The position numbers and the translations under genes were made by a program. A stretch of 64,000 nt of DNA from Alteromonas australica (lineage in GTDB: Bacteria > Pseudomonadota > Gammaproteobacteria > Enterobacterales > Alteromonadaceae), in the NCBI RefSeq assembly GCF_000730385.1, contig NZ_CP008849.1, forward strand, positions 310,001-374,000, given 5' to 3'. Under the pieces are notes generated by a model. That model saw only the letters and a program-made list of their open reading frames with translations. It was not told where the DNA came from and ran no database searches. This document shows positions 27,450 to 35,883 of this stretch, one piece after another. Numbering within the stretch: the stretch's first letter is position 1; every line of letters starts with the position of its first letter.

Positions 27450-27932
27450 ATGAAACTTTTCTATGCAAGCTGCGTTGCTATTTTTTTAGCCACATCACCA
27501 TACATTTATGCGTCTGAGCAAACGAACGACGAAATCGAGATACTAGAAATGATCCAAGATATTGAAAAGGGGTGGGAGTCTGGCAACGGTATGCCGTTCT
27601 ATCAACATTATCTTGGCCAGGTAGGTGCGCGTTACATTGAGTCAGGCGGTCAGAATAAAGGGTTAGAGGATTTGGTCAAAAATCATGTAGTGCCGGAAAA
27701 AGAGGTATTGAAACGATTGACCATTGATATACTAGATATCGAAACAAACGTTGAAGGAGACTTCGCTTGGGCAGTTACGACAGTAAATGTTTCAGGAGAA
27801 GTGCGCAAAACCGGCGCAGTTTTTGATAAAAAAGGATTTCAAACCTATTTGTTTCGCCGAACTGATGAAGGATGGAAGGTCATTCATTCTCATTCATCCA
27901 CCCGTGATAACAAGCCACATAAGCACCATTAA
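27450..27932 (+). CDS. Secreted NTF2-like protein (second copy)
   Basis: A 160-aa protein with a signal peptide ending near IYA at residue 21. It has NTF2-like features (EILEMIQDIEKGWESGN, DFAWAVTTVNVSG, EGWKVIHSHSS) and a His-rich end (KPHKHH). It follows the first NTF2-like gene by 34 bases and probably belongs to the same transcript. The two are alike in plan but not close copies. Function unknown. Confidence 0.72.
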   Translation: MKLFYASCVAIFLATSPYIYASEQTNDEIEILEMIQDIEKGWESGNGMPFYQHYLGQVGARYIESGGQNKGLEDLVKNHVVPEKEVLKRLTIDILDIETNVEGDFAWAVTTVNVSGEVRKTGAVFDKKGFQTYLFRRTDEGWKVIHSHSSTRDNKPHKHH

Positions 27933-27946
27933 AAACATTTAATTCC

Positions 27947-28645
27947 GTGCAAAATCGCAATATCACATTGGATGCAATACGAACGTTAGCCATTGTGTTG
28001 ATGGTTGTATTCCATTTTGCTTACGACCTTCGTTTCTTTGGTTGGGTTGATTGGAATGTCCCCAATGGAAAAGGGTGGAGGGAGTTTCGGTATGTAATAT
28101 TGACGCTCTTCTTCGTGAGTGTAGGCGCGTCGCTCGTGCTCGGGAATTATCGAAAATTTAGTCTAAAAATGTTTTTACTGCGGCTGTTTTCCATAGCGTT
28201 CTGGGCCGCGGTAATATCGCTTTTTACGTATTATTTTTTTAATGCAAACTGGATATTCTTTGGCGTATTGCATTTTATTGCTGTAGCGAGTGTTTTGTGT
28301 GTTCCGTTGATTAGAAAACCCATATTGTCGCTGTTGTTGGGTTTTGTTGCGGTCACGTTGTTTAACATTGGCCTAGTATCCAGTAAATGGCCATTTAATC
28401 TGATCAGTTTGTCACTACCTCATTCTCCAAACGATTACGTTGCAATTTTTCCATGGATAGGTGTTGTATTGTTTGGTATCGCGATAGGGCACGTTTTGAA
28501 AAGCGGATTTGATCCGTTTGCAAAATGGAATATTCCGAATAAGTTGACTCTTCTCGGACGGCATAGTTTAGCAGTTTACATATTGCATCAACCTATCTTT
28601 TTTGTGCTGTTTGGTACTATCTATTGGTTGAGCTCATCGGTGTAA
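27947..28645 (+). CDS. Heparan-alpha-glucosaminide acetyltransferase-like membrane protein (DUF1624)
   Basis: A 232-aa membrane protein, GTG start, with about seven hydrophobic segments. The start (LDAIRTLAIVLMVVFHFAYDL) carries the HFAYDL motif with the conserved His of the HGSNAT/DUF1624 family, and the end has RHSLAVYILHQPIFF as in acyltransferase-like membrane proteins. The substrate is not known. It is the last gene of the copper cluster; its stop lies within a terminator hairpin. Confidence 0.75.
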   Translation: MQNRNITLDAIRTLAIVLMVVFHFAYDLRFFGWVDWNVPNGKGWREFRYVILTLFFVSVGASLVLGNYRKFSLKMFLLRLFSIAFWAAVISLFTYYFFNANWIFFGVLHFIAVASVLCVPLIRKPILSLLLGFVAVTLFNIGLVSSKWPFNLISLSLPHSPNDYVAIFPWIGVVLFGIAIGHVLKSGFDPFAKWNIPNKLTLLGRHSLAVYILHQPIFFVLFGTIYWLSSSV

Positions 28646-28662
28646 CTATACACCTTCTTTTA
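28639..28662 (+). terminator. Intrinsic terminator of copper cluster
   Basis: GGTGTA (28639-28644) pairs with TACACC (28649-28654) around the loop ACTA, followed by the T-rich run TTCTTTTA. It overlaps the stop codon of the DUF1624 gene. Confidence 0.65.
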
Positions 28663-28909
28663 CTTTGCCATAAATCACCTTCAGTAACTAATATCCGCTA
28701 TGCTGCTGCAGACATAAAATTACGATTAGATGTGCACATTTTTTTGGAGGAGAGTCAAGGCAGCAGAGTAATGCTTAATAAACGCATATGCGCTTGCGCG
28801 CAAATGCATGTGTCGATATACTCTTGTTATCAACGCTAATGTGTTTACAGTAACGCAAGATTAATTCGGAGAAAATTGTGCTTTTAGTGCCAACAAACCC
28901 AGACTATCG

Positions 28910-30028
28910 TTAATACTCGAACAGTTTTGGCCGTTCTTCTTTGAAATTGGTGTATTTTGACCACAAAGAGCTACATTCTTTTGACTCTATTACGTCAGTT
29001 ATTTGTCTTACAGTAGCCATATCGTTTTCTACCAGCAATGCAGACACTTGTGATAATATTTCGTCTTTAGCGGGTTTTTCTTCAAAAATTTCGTGAAGTT
29101 TCAAACATCCCCTGATAAAAACCAAGCTGTCTACCATGCAGATTACGCGAAAAATGAAACGCGGTAACCGCTCTGGTGTTTTGTATTCGCTTCGTTCTTC
29201 GTTTAACCAAAAGAGTAAATTCTGCTCAAAAGCTACAAGGTTTTCATTGATCCGTTGTGTTGCATCGACATTCAATATACCAAACCGCGACATTTCAGCC
29301 TCATAAAACGCAAGATCTAGTAATGCTTCGTAATACAGCATTTTAGCATCTTCTAGCTTGTTTTTGACTTTTTCAAACCGTGAAATTGCGTGCTCTTGAA
29401 TTGAAATCACTTCTCTTAATATGCTTGGATCACACCGAACCGTTGCTGTTTCATCAATTGAAGTAAGCGTTAAGTCGTTAAAAAACCGATCGTAACCACC
29501 TTCCACTAAGAACCGGCGAAGATATATGGAGACCGCTAGATTTTTAAATATCAGCCCATTTTGTGTTTCTGTTTCTCCCATTAGATTTTCAAATGCTGTT
29601 TCTGCATGTTGAACCTTGTCTAAATTTAATTGCTCAAGACGCCTTACTTCTTCCTTATGATCTTGAGTGAGGCGAACAATATCGTTTTCGTGCCTCTCAG
29701 TCAGTGAATTAATTTGCCGCTGCGTGTTCATTTGTAGTTCGATCAGTTCACGATCCGTTGCTTCTCTCAAGGCAACTAAGTCGCTCTCAGCTTCATCTTC
29801 AACTGCCTTCGTTCGCGAACTTTGAACATGGTTGATCCAAGCAATTGCCGCTGAAATCATGGCGACCAACAGCGAAATGAGTGCCAGCGCCATTGTTGCA
29901 AGGTTTCGACTGGTTTCATTTGTGAAATCTCTAGACGCGAGTAGTGTTTCAGATTTAGTTGATTTGTGCAGTTGATTTAAATGAGGTTGCAGTTGCATTC
30001 GAATGTCTTGCATGTTGAGAACCTGCAA
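28910..30028 (-). CDS. Hypothetical membrane-anchored coiled-coil protein
   Basis: A 372-aa protein I do not recognise. A membrane segment lies at about residues 44-66 (MALALISLLVAMISAAIAW) and a long coiled coil at about 75-145 (heptad-like, with repeated Glu, Leu and Arg). The C-terminal 220 residues look helical and soluble. The gene is downstream of and close to (21 bases) a small secreted coiled-coil gene, and the two probably form a transcript. No copper or redox motif is seen, so a link to the flanking clusters is not supported. Confidence 0.65.
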   Translation of the reverse strand: MQVLNMQDIRMQLQPHLNQLHKSTKSETLLASRDFTNETSRNLATMALALISLLVAMISAAIAWINHVQSSRTKAVEDEAESDLVALREATDRELIELQMNTQRQINSLTERHENDIVRLTQDHKEEVRRLEQLNLDKVQHAETAFENLMGETETQNGLIFKNLAVSIYLRRFLVEGGYDRFFNDLTLTSIDETATVRCDPSILREVISIQEHAISRFEKVKNKLEDAKMLYYEALLDLAFYEAEMSRFGILNVDATQRINENLVAFEQNLLFWLNEERSEYKTPERLPRFIFRVICMVDSLVFIRGCLKLHEIFEEKPAKDEILSQVSALLVENDMATVRQITDVIESKECSSLWSKYTNFKEERPKLFEY

Positions 30029-30049
30029 CGACTGCTTTACCTGCTCTAA

Positions 30050-30319
30050 CTATTGAGCACTCCACTCACGTAACTCTGCGTCAGAAGCCTCTGAAATTTT
30101 CTTATACGCGTCATCAATTTGTTGCTCAATCCGAGCCAGTCGCCTGTTCACTTCTGAACTCAAAAGGGTGGCATTTTCCAGCAAAATCAAGTCGCGATTA
30201 ATTTCATCCATTTGTGCTTTAAGACCAGTTAATCCTCTGTAAAAATCGCCATGCTCACGATCATTTGGATGTGCGAGCGAAGATGACATCACAAGAAACA
30301 AACATATCCATCTTTTCAT
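30050..30319 (-). CDS. Small secreted coiled-coil protein
   Basis: An 89-aa protein with an apparent signal peptide (MKRWICLFLVMSSSLAHP, cut near residue 17). The mature part is predicted helical (LKAQMDEINRDLILLENATL and RRLARIEQQIDDAYKKI). It precedes the larger coiled-coil gene by 21 bases, so both may form one envelope complex. Family unknown. Confidence 0.55.
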   Translation of the reverse strand: MKRWICLFLVMSSSLAHPNDREHGDFYRGLTGLKAQMDEINRDLILLENATLLSSEVNRRLARIEQQIDDAYKKISEASDAELREWSAQ

Positions 30320-30418
30320 AAACTATTTCCTTGTTACAAGAAACTACAATGCCAATTCAATATGGGTAGAGCATACGTTCAGAATATCAAAATCGTCACA
30401 GCAATGACTAAAAAACTT

Positions 30419-32536
30419 TTAGTCAGGGCGCAGAAGAGAACTTATAAACAGACCAGTAGGATCGTATTGTTGTTTTAATAATTTCAAACGAGCTGTGTGT
30501 TGGCCGTAGTAAAGAGCAAGTGGCGACCCATTCCCCATGTCATAGTTTTGGTAAGAATGACCATTAAAAAACGGTGATAGCAAATCGAAAGATTTATTTA
30601 CCCAATCGATAACTTCAGTATCGTCACGTTCAAATTGAGTGATCCCTGTGATACTACAGACGAAGGAAGCGTTGCGGTGAATAAATGCCGAACCGTCAGC
30701 GTTTACATCCTGAATAGCGCCACAAAGCGGGTCTAGCATAAATCCACCTGAATTTACCGGACAAGCACGGTAACATGATAAAAGTGTTTCAATGAATTCG
30801 TCTGATAGCTCACCTTCAATTATGCCATTGCGCCAATACAAGTTCAGATCACTATCGTAGTTATTGGATTGGCATTCAACGTATTGCGAACGCCTACTTA
30901 ACAATTCGGCACCGTCTTGCCATTTGGCTACAGATTCCAAACCGTGCACCGAGTCCTCACTAAACCCCATTATCGAAATTCGTGCTTTATCGTGCGTAGA
31001 TCGCGAGAGATATGCATATAGAAAAACCGATCTGTTATCACTGAGCACTATTTCGCTATATTGCCTAAGAATAGATCGTGCGTGACATAACGGCCACTCG
31101 AGTATTCGGCCATCAATATTTTGGGGGGCATCGTGTAATTTAAACGTGATATCGGTCACAACGCCAAATTGACCATGGCCACACCCTTTTAATGCCCAAA
31201 ATAACTCCGCGTGTTGGGATTCGGTCACTTGTTTTACTTTACCGTCAGCAGTTATCAATCCAAACGCGAGTACATTGTCGCAACTCAAACCAAGCTTTCT
31301 GGACAAAAAACCGATCCCCCCTCCCAATGTTGCGCCGACAACACCAACATCGGGACAGGTACCCAAAGGAACCACTTTATTGTGTTGCGCTAGAAAATGG
31401 TCCAATTCACTATTTTTGACGCCTGCGCCGACGTTTACTGAGCTCTTATCAACATTCAGTACAGTTGTTTTAAACATCGACATATCAATTACAATTGCAT
31501 TGTTAAGGACCGACATGCCACTTACACCATGCCCTTGACCCTTAATTGTAATGGATAAGCGCAACTGCTTTGCACATTTGACAATGTGTATAATATCGGT
31601 CTTTGTCTTAGGTTGAATAATTACTAACGGAAAACGCGAAACACCTTGATTGAATACTTTCCTGTTTTCTTCATATTCTGCACTACCCGGTGACCAGAAT
31701 GCGCCGCCAACAAGACTTGCCAGTTCTACCAGGCTTGTTTCAGTAGCACGCGTGTCAATTGAATCTGTTTTTGTCTGTTTTGCAGGTGAAACTTCAACAA
31801 TACTCTCTAGTAAATTCCAACTACGACTTCCAAAAGTGTTTGGCGTGACATCGCTCAGCAATTGTCGCAGATATTGTGCAACTAATCGGGGAGGTAAAAG
31901 CTTGTTTGCCGAAAACATACTGCGCATTAACTCCGATGCAGGCAAAGCTCGATTTGAGGCTTGCCTTATCGTTTCCTGCATCTTCGTGTCGACGTTTCCA
32001 GGAACCACAGTTGTAAAAACAGCAATATCGTTATCGACTTCAAGTTGAAAACACTGGCACAGCATATTTAATGATGCTTTGCTCACACAATAAGCTGAGG
32101 CGCCAGCAACGGGTTGTACTGGCAAATCACTGGTTAAAAACATCACGCGGCTATGACTAAATTTTTTTAAGCATATCTGCGTTAAAAGGCGAGGTACTTC
32201 GACATTTATCCATTGGGTTGCCTCCCACTCATCAGGGGCGACGTTGCTAATATCTCCAAATGGCATGACAACACCTGCGCAATGGATCAGGTAGCTAAAG
32301 TGAGTATGCTGATTGACAACGTTTTGAAGGCTTTTAATACAATCCCTATTAGTGAAATCGATACACTCGATTCTGACCCTATCCCCATAAGACCTTTTAA
32401 GCTGTTGTAAAGTTTCTGGATTTCTACAAAGTGCTACGATCTGTATAAAAGGGTAGGAGAGTAGAAGCTCTTTTGTAAGCGCAAGTCCTATACCAGAGCT
32501 AGCGCCTGATATTAGTGCTGTCTGTTGATACAACAT
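30419..32536 (-). CDS. Fusion of short-chain dehydrogenase and FAD-linked BBE-type oxidase
   Basis: A 705-aa soluble protein joining two enzymes. Residues 1-250 are an SDR: GASSGIG (10-16) for NAD(P), and the YxxxK catalytic pair in YCVSKAS (near 149). Residues 270-705 form a PCMH/BBE flavoprotein: IIQPKTKTDIIHI, IKGQGHGVSGMSVLNNAIV, GATLGGGIGFLSRKLGLSCD and a C-terminal YDPTGLFISSLLRPD. The His of IKGQGHG fits the site of covalent FAD attachment, but the second (Cys) attachment site is not evident. An SDR fused to a berberine-bridge-type oxidase suggests successive steps on one alcohol or sugar. Substrate unknown; no signal peptide. Confidence 0.85.
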   Translation of the reverse strand: MLYQQTALISGASSGIGLALTKELLLSYPFIQIVALCRNPETLQQLKRSYGDRVRIECIDFTNRDCIKSLQNVVNQHTHFSYLIHCAGVVMPFGDISNVAPDEWEATQWINVEVPRLLTQICLKKFSHSRVMFLTSDLPVQPVAGASAYCVSKASLNMLCQCFQLEVDNDIAVFTTVVPGNVDTKMQETIRQASNRALPASELMRSMFSANKLLPPRLVAQYLRQLLSDVTPNTFGSRSWNLLESIVEVSPAKQTKTDSIDTRATETSLVELASLVGGAFWSPGSAEYEENRKVFNQGVSRFPLVIIQPKTKTDIIHIVKCAKQLRLSITIKGQGHGVSGMSVLNNAIVIDMSMFKTTVLNVDKSSVNVGAGVKNSELDHFLAQHNKVVPLGTCPDVGVVGATLGGGIGFLSRKLGLSCDNVLAFGLITADGKVKQVTESQHAELFWALKGCGHGQFGVVTDITFKLHDAPQNIDGRILEWPLCHARSILRQYSEIVLSDNRSVFLYAYLSRSTHDKARISIMGFSEDSVHGLESVAKWQDGAELLSRRSQYVECQSNNYDSDLNLYWRNGIIEGELSDEFIETLLSCYRACPVNSGGFMLDPLCGAIQDVNADGSAFIHRNASFVCSITGITQFERDDTEVIDWVNKSFDLLSPFFNGHSYQNYDMGNGSPLALYYGQHTARLKLLKQQYDPTGLFISSLLRPD

Positions 32537-32635
32537 CTTAAAAGCCTATTTCGTAGAAGAGTGAAAGCTCACTTATATGTTTGATAGCTTCAGCATAAGT
32601 AAAGTCCTTGAATGGATAAATAAGTTAATGATTTG

Positions 32636-32651
32636 ATTACAGAAATGTAAT
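32636..32651 (+). promoter_or_regulatory. CusR/CopR-like operator upstream of hydrogenase gene train
   Basis: ATTACA-GAAA-TGTAAT, a perfect match in form to the element at 17791. A third half-site TGTAAT lies at 32657-32662, 11 bases from the second half, about one helical turn. It sits 100 bp before the first gene of the train. Confidence 0.6.
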
Positions 32652-32679
32652 CAAACTGTAATCGATTCGTTGTGATGCT

Positions 32680-32693
32680 TTGATCTGAATCAA
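32680..32693 (+). promoter_or_regulatory. FNR/ANR box (TTGAT-N4-ATCAA)
   Basis: The site reads TTGAT-CTGA-ATCAA, a perfect FNR consensus. Its centre (32686.5) lies 41.5 bp before a predicted transcript start at 32728, given the -10 below, which is the class II activator position. Confidence 0.75.
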
Positions 32694-32714
32694 GTACATT
32701 TAAAATGAAATCAC

Positions 32715-32720
32715 TACGAT
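32715..32720 (+). promoter_or_regulatory. Predicted -10 element (TACGAT)
   Basis: TACGAT matches four of six bases of the -10 consensus and lies at the right distance from the FNR box for class II activation. It precedes the GTG start at 32752. Confidence 0.45.
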
Positions 32721-32751
32721 TAAATACATAAACATTTAAGGGTAAGGTTCA

Positions 32752-33108
32752 GTGACTCGGTTCTCGTTAGTAAACATTTGGATAGCACTACTGCTGGTCA
32801 ACACGATATCGGTGAGTGTCCATGCTACGCGTGACATCGGATTTCATGAACATGCATCGACGGTGTTTATCAATGGTGAACGTGCACACGATGATGAGCA
32901 AAAAGAGTCTTTCACACCTTGTTATTGCCCAGACTGTTTTTATACGGACAATTCGTCTTCCAACGCACCGCTTGCCATTCTTGAAGCACACTCCTGTTTT
33001 TTAATTGAGGCGCAAGAGGATAAAAATCACAGAGATCGTTATCAGGTGCTCAAAAGACCTGTTCCGCCAAATCACCCGCCTCCCATAGAGTTTTTTGTTA
33101 CTTCGTAA
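32752..33108 (+). CDS. Small secreted Cys-containing protein, first gene of the train
   Basis: A 118-aa protein with a GTG start. Residues 1-25 form a signal peptide (to VHA). The mature part has a CYCPDCFY motif and a later Cys, plausible for metal binding or disulfides, plus several His near the N-terminus (GFHEHAS). Not a family I recognise. It is read directly from the FNR-type promoter and precedes the outer-membrane barrel gene by 81 bases. Confidence 0.6.
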   Translation: MTRFSLVNIWIALLLVNTISVSVHATRDIGFHEHASTVFINGERAHDDEQKESFTPCYCPDCFYTDNSSSNAPLAILEAHSCFLIEAQEDKNHRDRYQVLKRPVPPNHPPPIEFFVTS

Positions 33109-33189
33109 GCGCACTTAACAACACAGTGCCAAATAAGTAAATCAACCCAGTTAGTGGGTAAGAAAAAACAATTTAAAAAGAGAAATATT

Positions 33190-34365
33190 ATGCGATTACA
33201 TAAAGGAGTGTTGCATGCAATGATTTTTGTGGCCGGTATGATCACATCGTCACCATTGCTTGCATCTGAGACCACCGACCGGTTTGTCTTTGTGGGATAC
33301 GGTGACGTTAAATATGAAAGTGCAGATGTAGCCGACACCGATGCTTTTTCGGCCAGGTTTATTCCCATTTTTTTATTCAGCTTAAATGACAAAATGCATG
33401 TCGAAGCAGAACTCGAGTTTGGATTGGGCGAAAACGGGGAGACCGAAACCGAGCTCGAATACGCTGACATCTATTATTTCCTGAACGACAACACAACATT
33501 AACTGCCGGAAAATTCCTTTTACCATTTGGGCAGTTTAGTGCCAACTGGCACCCTAGTTGGATTAATAGAAGTATATGGACCCCCGGCGTCTATGGCGCC
33601 CATGGCTCGAGCCAAGCAATGGATCCATTGTTACCTATTCTTAGTGACGTAGGCGTAGCTGCACAGCAAGTCTATCAAGTCGGCTCGGCCAAGGTGTTTG
33701 TGGATGTTTTCATGACAAACGGTCCGCGCTCTGAAGCTGCTCATGACGAAGAAGAGATTGAGGATGATCATGATGATCTAATAGCTCGCTTTTTCGCACC
33801 CTCTGCTGCAGCTGATCCTGATTCGGAAGAAGATGGTCATGGTGAGGCGTTCCCGGAAGTGGAATTTGAAGCGACGAGCTCTGACAACAATAGCAATAAA
33901 GCGTTTGGTGGCCGCCTGGCTATTGCCTTACTACCTTCAATCGAGATTGGAACGTCATATTATCAAGGTGCCTACGACGAACAAGGACAACTAGATATCA
34001 CAGCCAATGGGTTTGATATCAACTTTATTAGTACTCACGCCATCATCAGAGGCGAGTATATTAAAACTGAAACGGACTCATTTGTTGAGCGAGATCATGT
34101 GCAAACTATTGACTCATTTTCACGCAATGGATGGTTTTTACAAGGTACTTTCTTCGTTGGGCACGCTTTTCAATCCCTAGGTAGTACTGAATTGGTCCTT
34201 GAATATGCTGAAACCAATAAAATTGAAGAAGCGGAGCGCTGGATGGTAGGTGTCAACTATTGGTTGGACCCTCGTTCAGTTATTAAGGTGGGCTATGAAG
34301 ATACAGACGTAGTTGAAGGTCCTGATGATACACGGTTTGCTGTGCAATTCAGCTATGGATTCTAG
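33190..34365 (+). CDS. Outer-membrane beta-barrel (porin-like) protein
   Basis: A 391-aa protein from ATG 33190; the upstream in-frame GTG would add a basic stretch before the signal peptide. The signal peptide ends at LLASE near residue 22. The body alternates amphipathic strands (MHVEAELEFGLGENGETETE, DIYYFLNDNTTLTAGKFLLP) and ends in Phe (AVQFSYGF), the outer-membrane assembly signal. An acidic, His-containing insert at about residues 180-220 (DEEEIEDDHDDL) may be a surface or metal-binding loop. Its plan recalls phosphate-selective porin-like proteins; the solute is unknown. Confidence 0.75.
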   Translation: MRLHKGVLHAMIFVAGMITSSPLLASETTDRFVFVGYGDVKYESADVADTDAFSARFIPIFLFSLNDKMHVEAELEFGLGENGETETELEYADIYYFLNDNTTLTAGKFLLPFGQFSANWHPSWINRSIWTPGVYGAHGSSQAMDPLLPILSDVGVAAQQVYQVGSAKVFVDVFMTNGPRSEAAHDEEEIEDDHDDLIARFFAPSAAADPDSEEDGHGEAFPEVEFEATSSDNNSNKAFGGRLAIALLPSIEIGTSYYQGAYDEQGQLDITANGFDINFISTHAIIRGEYIKTETDSFVERDHVQTIDSFSRNGWFLQGTFFVGHAFQSLGSTELVLEYAETNKIEEAERWMVGVNYWLDPRSVIKVGYEDTDVVEGPDDTRFAVQFSYGF

Positions 34366-34373
34366 GGGATATC

Positions 34374-34898
34374 ATGAACAAGAAATTAATTATATGTGCA
34401 CTAATCACATTTATTTCGTTACCGAACTTGGCAGACGATGAAACCACACTTTCTGGCGCAGAGTTAATTAATAACAACTGTGCGCGTTGTCATAACAGTA
34501 GGCCTGTGCGTGAGTTTTCTATCAGTGAGTGGAGAGTGATCATGCCACACATGCGCGAAAAAGCGCATTTAACCGGCAGCGAAGTAAAAGCCATTCTTGA
34601 ATTCATGGAAATAGCTTCTAGTCCTGCTCAACCGGTAGAGGTGACTCTGGCTAAATCATTAACAGTCAATCCACGTGACGTACTCACTCGATATGGTTGT
34701 CAGGGGTGTCATCAAGTGCAAGGCGCAGGCGGAACACTCGGTCCATCGCTGGATAATGTTATTAGCGAAAAAGGCAGGGCATTCTTTTTGCGCAAAGTTA
34801 AGGAGCCTCAATTTAATAACTCGTCGTCCGCAATGCCGAAAATGCCGATTACAGATGATGAGCTTGAAGCTTTAGCTGAGTTTTTATCGTCCATATAG
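34374..34898 (+). CDS. Dihaem cytochrome c
   Basis: A 174-aa periplasmic protein with a signal peptide ending near residue 20. Two CXXCH haem sites are seen: CARCH near residue 36 and CQGCH near 108. Met residues in later segments (MPHMREKA and MPKMPITDDE) are candidate sixth ligands. Each half looks like a class I cytochrome c domain. The gene is eight bases after the barrel gene and would supply a periplasmic electron carrier for the downstream enzymes. Confidence 0.88.
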   Translation: MNKKLIICALITFISLPNLADDETTLSGAELINNNCARCHNSRPVREFSISEWRVIMPHMREKAHLTGSEVKAILEFMEIASSPAQPVEVTLAKSLTVNPRDVLTRYGCQGCHQVQGAGGTLGPSLDNVISEKGRAFFLRKVKEPQFNNSSSAMPKMPITDDELEALAEFLSSI

Positions 34899-34994
34899 CC
34901 TATTGACCTGAGTCTAAGACATTAGATTAAGGTGACAAGACGTAAACTTTAAACCTAAAACGCTCAACTGAGCATAATCAAAGGAAACAATCTT

Positions 34995-35426
34995 ATGAAA
35001 AAGCTTACTTCACTATTACTGGCCAGTGCTTTAGTCGTTGCGCCAATAGCGACTTCTTTTGCATATCAACAGACTGACAAATCTGATATGCCGATGATGG
35101 ATGGTCAGATGATGCAAAAGATGCAGACGCATATGGAAGAAATGCGCGCAGTATTGGATGCCGTTAAGAGTGAATCGGATCCGGAGAAGCGCGAAGCCAT
35201 GTTGCATGAGCATGCCCAAAAGATGCAAGACATGATGGGCATGATGGAAGGAAGCGACTCGATGGGGATGAAAGCGGGAAAAGGAATGAAACACAAACAC
35301 ACTGATATGTCCACCGAAGACAAAATGAAAATGATGGAACAGCGTATGTCGATGATGGAAGACATGATGAGCCAAATGATGGGGCACACCGCTGAAAAGT
35401 CTAAACCAATACATAAACACAAATAG
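34995..35426 (+). CDS. Met-rich secreted protein
   Basis: A 143-aa protein with a signal peptide cut after SFA near residue 23. The mature chain is very rich in Met (MPMMDGQMMQKMQTHMEEM, MMGMMEGSDSMGMK) with His at the end (KPIHKHK), a pattern known from periplasmic Cu(I)-binding proteins. No named family is certain. Its helical, charged sequence suggests a hairpin. Copper buffering near the cytochromes is the likely role. Confidence 0.72.
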   Translation: MKKLTSLLLASALVVAPIATSFAYQQTDKSDMPMMDGQMMQKMQTHMEEMRAVLDAVKSESDPEKREAMLHEHAQKMQDMMGMMEGSDSMGMKAGKGMKHKHTDMSTEDKMKMMEQRMSMMEDMMSQMMGHTAEKSKPIHKHK

Positions 35427-35443
35427 AGCTAATCACCACGTTA

Positions 35444-35470
35444 CGAGGCAGGAGGTGACCTGCTGTCTCG
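35444..35470 (+). other. GC-rich hairpin between Met-rich and lipoprotein genes
   Basis: CGAG-GCAGG (35444-35452) pairs with CCTGC and CTCG (35459-35463 and 35467-35470) around AGGTGA, with a 3-base bulge. No T-run follows. It could act in mRNA stability or attenuation inside the long gene train. Confidence 0.35.
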
Positions 35471-35498
35471 CTTATTTCAATAATCACAGGAATTTTAC

Positions 35499-35855
35499 AT
35501 GAATAAATTAATTAAGTTTTTTTCAATTGTAGTCTTGTCAGTTGGACTCCTCGGAGGATGCGCAAGCCAGGTTTATCACGACTACATCATGAGTGGGCAA
35601 GTTGTTACAGTCGATGATAAGCAAGCAGTGGTATGTGTATCTGATACGGATGGTTTGAAGGAACATCAAGTTTTTAATGTCTATAGAACTGTCTACGACC
35701 CTACAGCAATCTCAGAAGGTGAAAACAGCTATTCACGAGAGTTCGTTGGGAAAATTCGTCTTGGAAAAACTAAGGATAAGCACTTCGCGGAAGCTATTGT
35801 GCTGGATGGCGAAATTACGCGTTATGACATGGTCGAGTTTGACCGTGGTTTTTGA
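35499..35855 (+). CDS. Small lipoprotein
   Basis: A 118-aa protein with a lipobox (LLGGCAS, Cys near residue 21). The rest forms short beta strands (GQVVTVDDKQAVVCVSD, FVGKIRLGKT) and may have an OB- or SH3-like fold. I do not recognise a family. It lies between two Met-rich proteins in the same direction. Confidence 0.6.
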   Translation: MNKLIKFFSIVVLSVGLLGGCASQVYHDYIMSGQVVTVDDKQAVVCVSDTDGLKEHQVFNVYRTVYDPTAISEGENSYSREFVGKIRLGKTKDKHFAEAIVLDGEITRYDMVEFDRGF

Positions 35856-35883
35856 TTAATATTTTAATTAGGAGTATGCCGTT

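Noticed and set aside
28624..28839. 71-codon rightward frame after the DUF1624 gene
   Set aside because: It starts inside the previous gene, runs through the terminator hairpin and has no protein-like pattern.
35031..35420. His-rich leftward frames opposite the Met-rich gene
   Set aside because: Met codons (ATG) read as His (CAT) on the opposite strand, so the His richness is an artefact of the sense gene.
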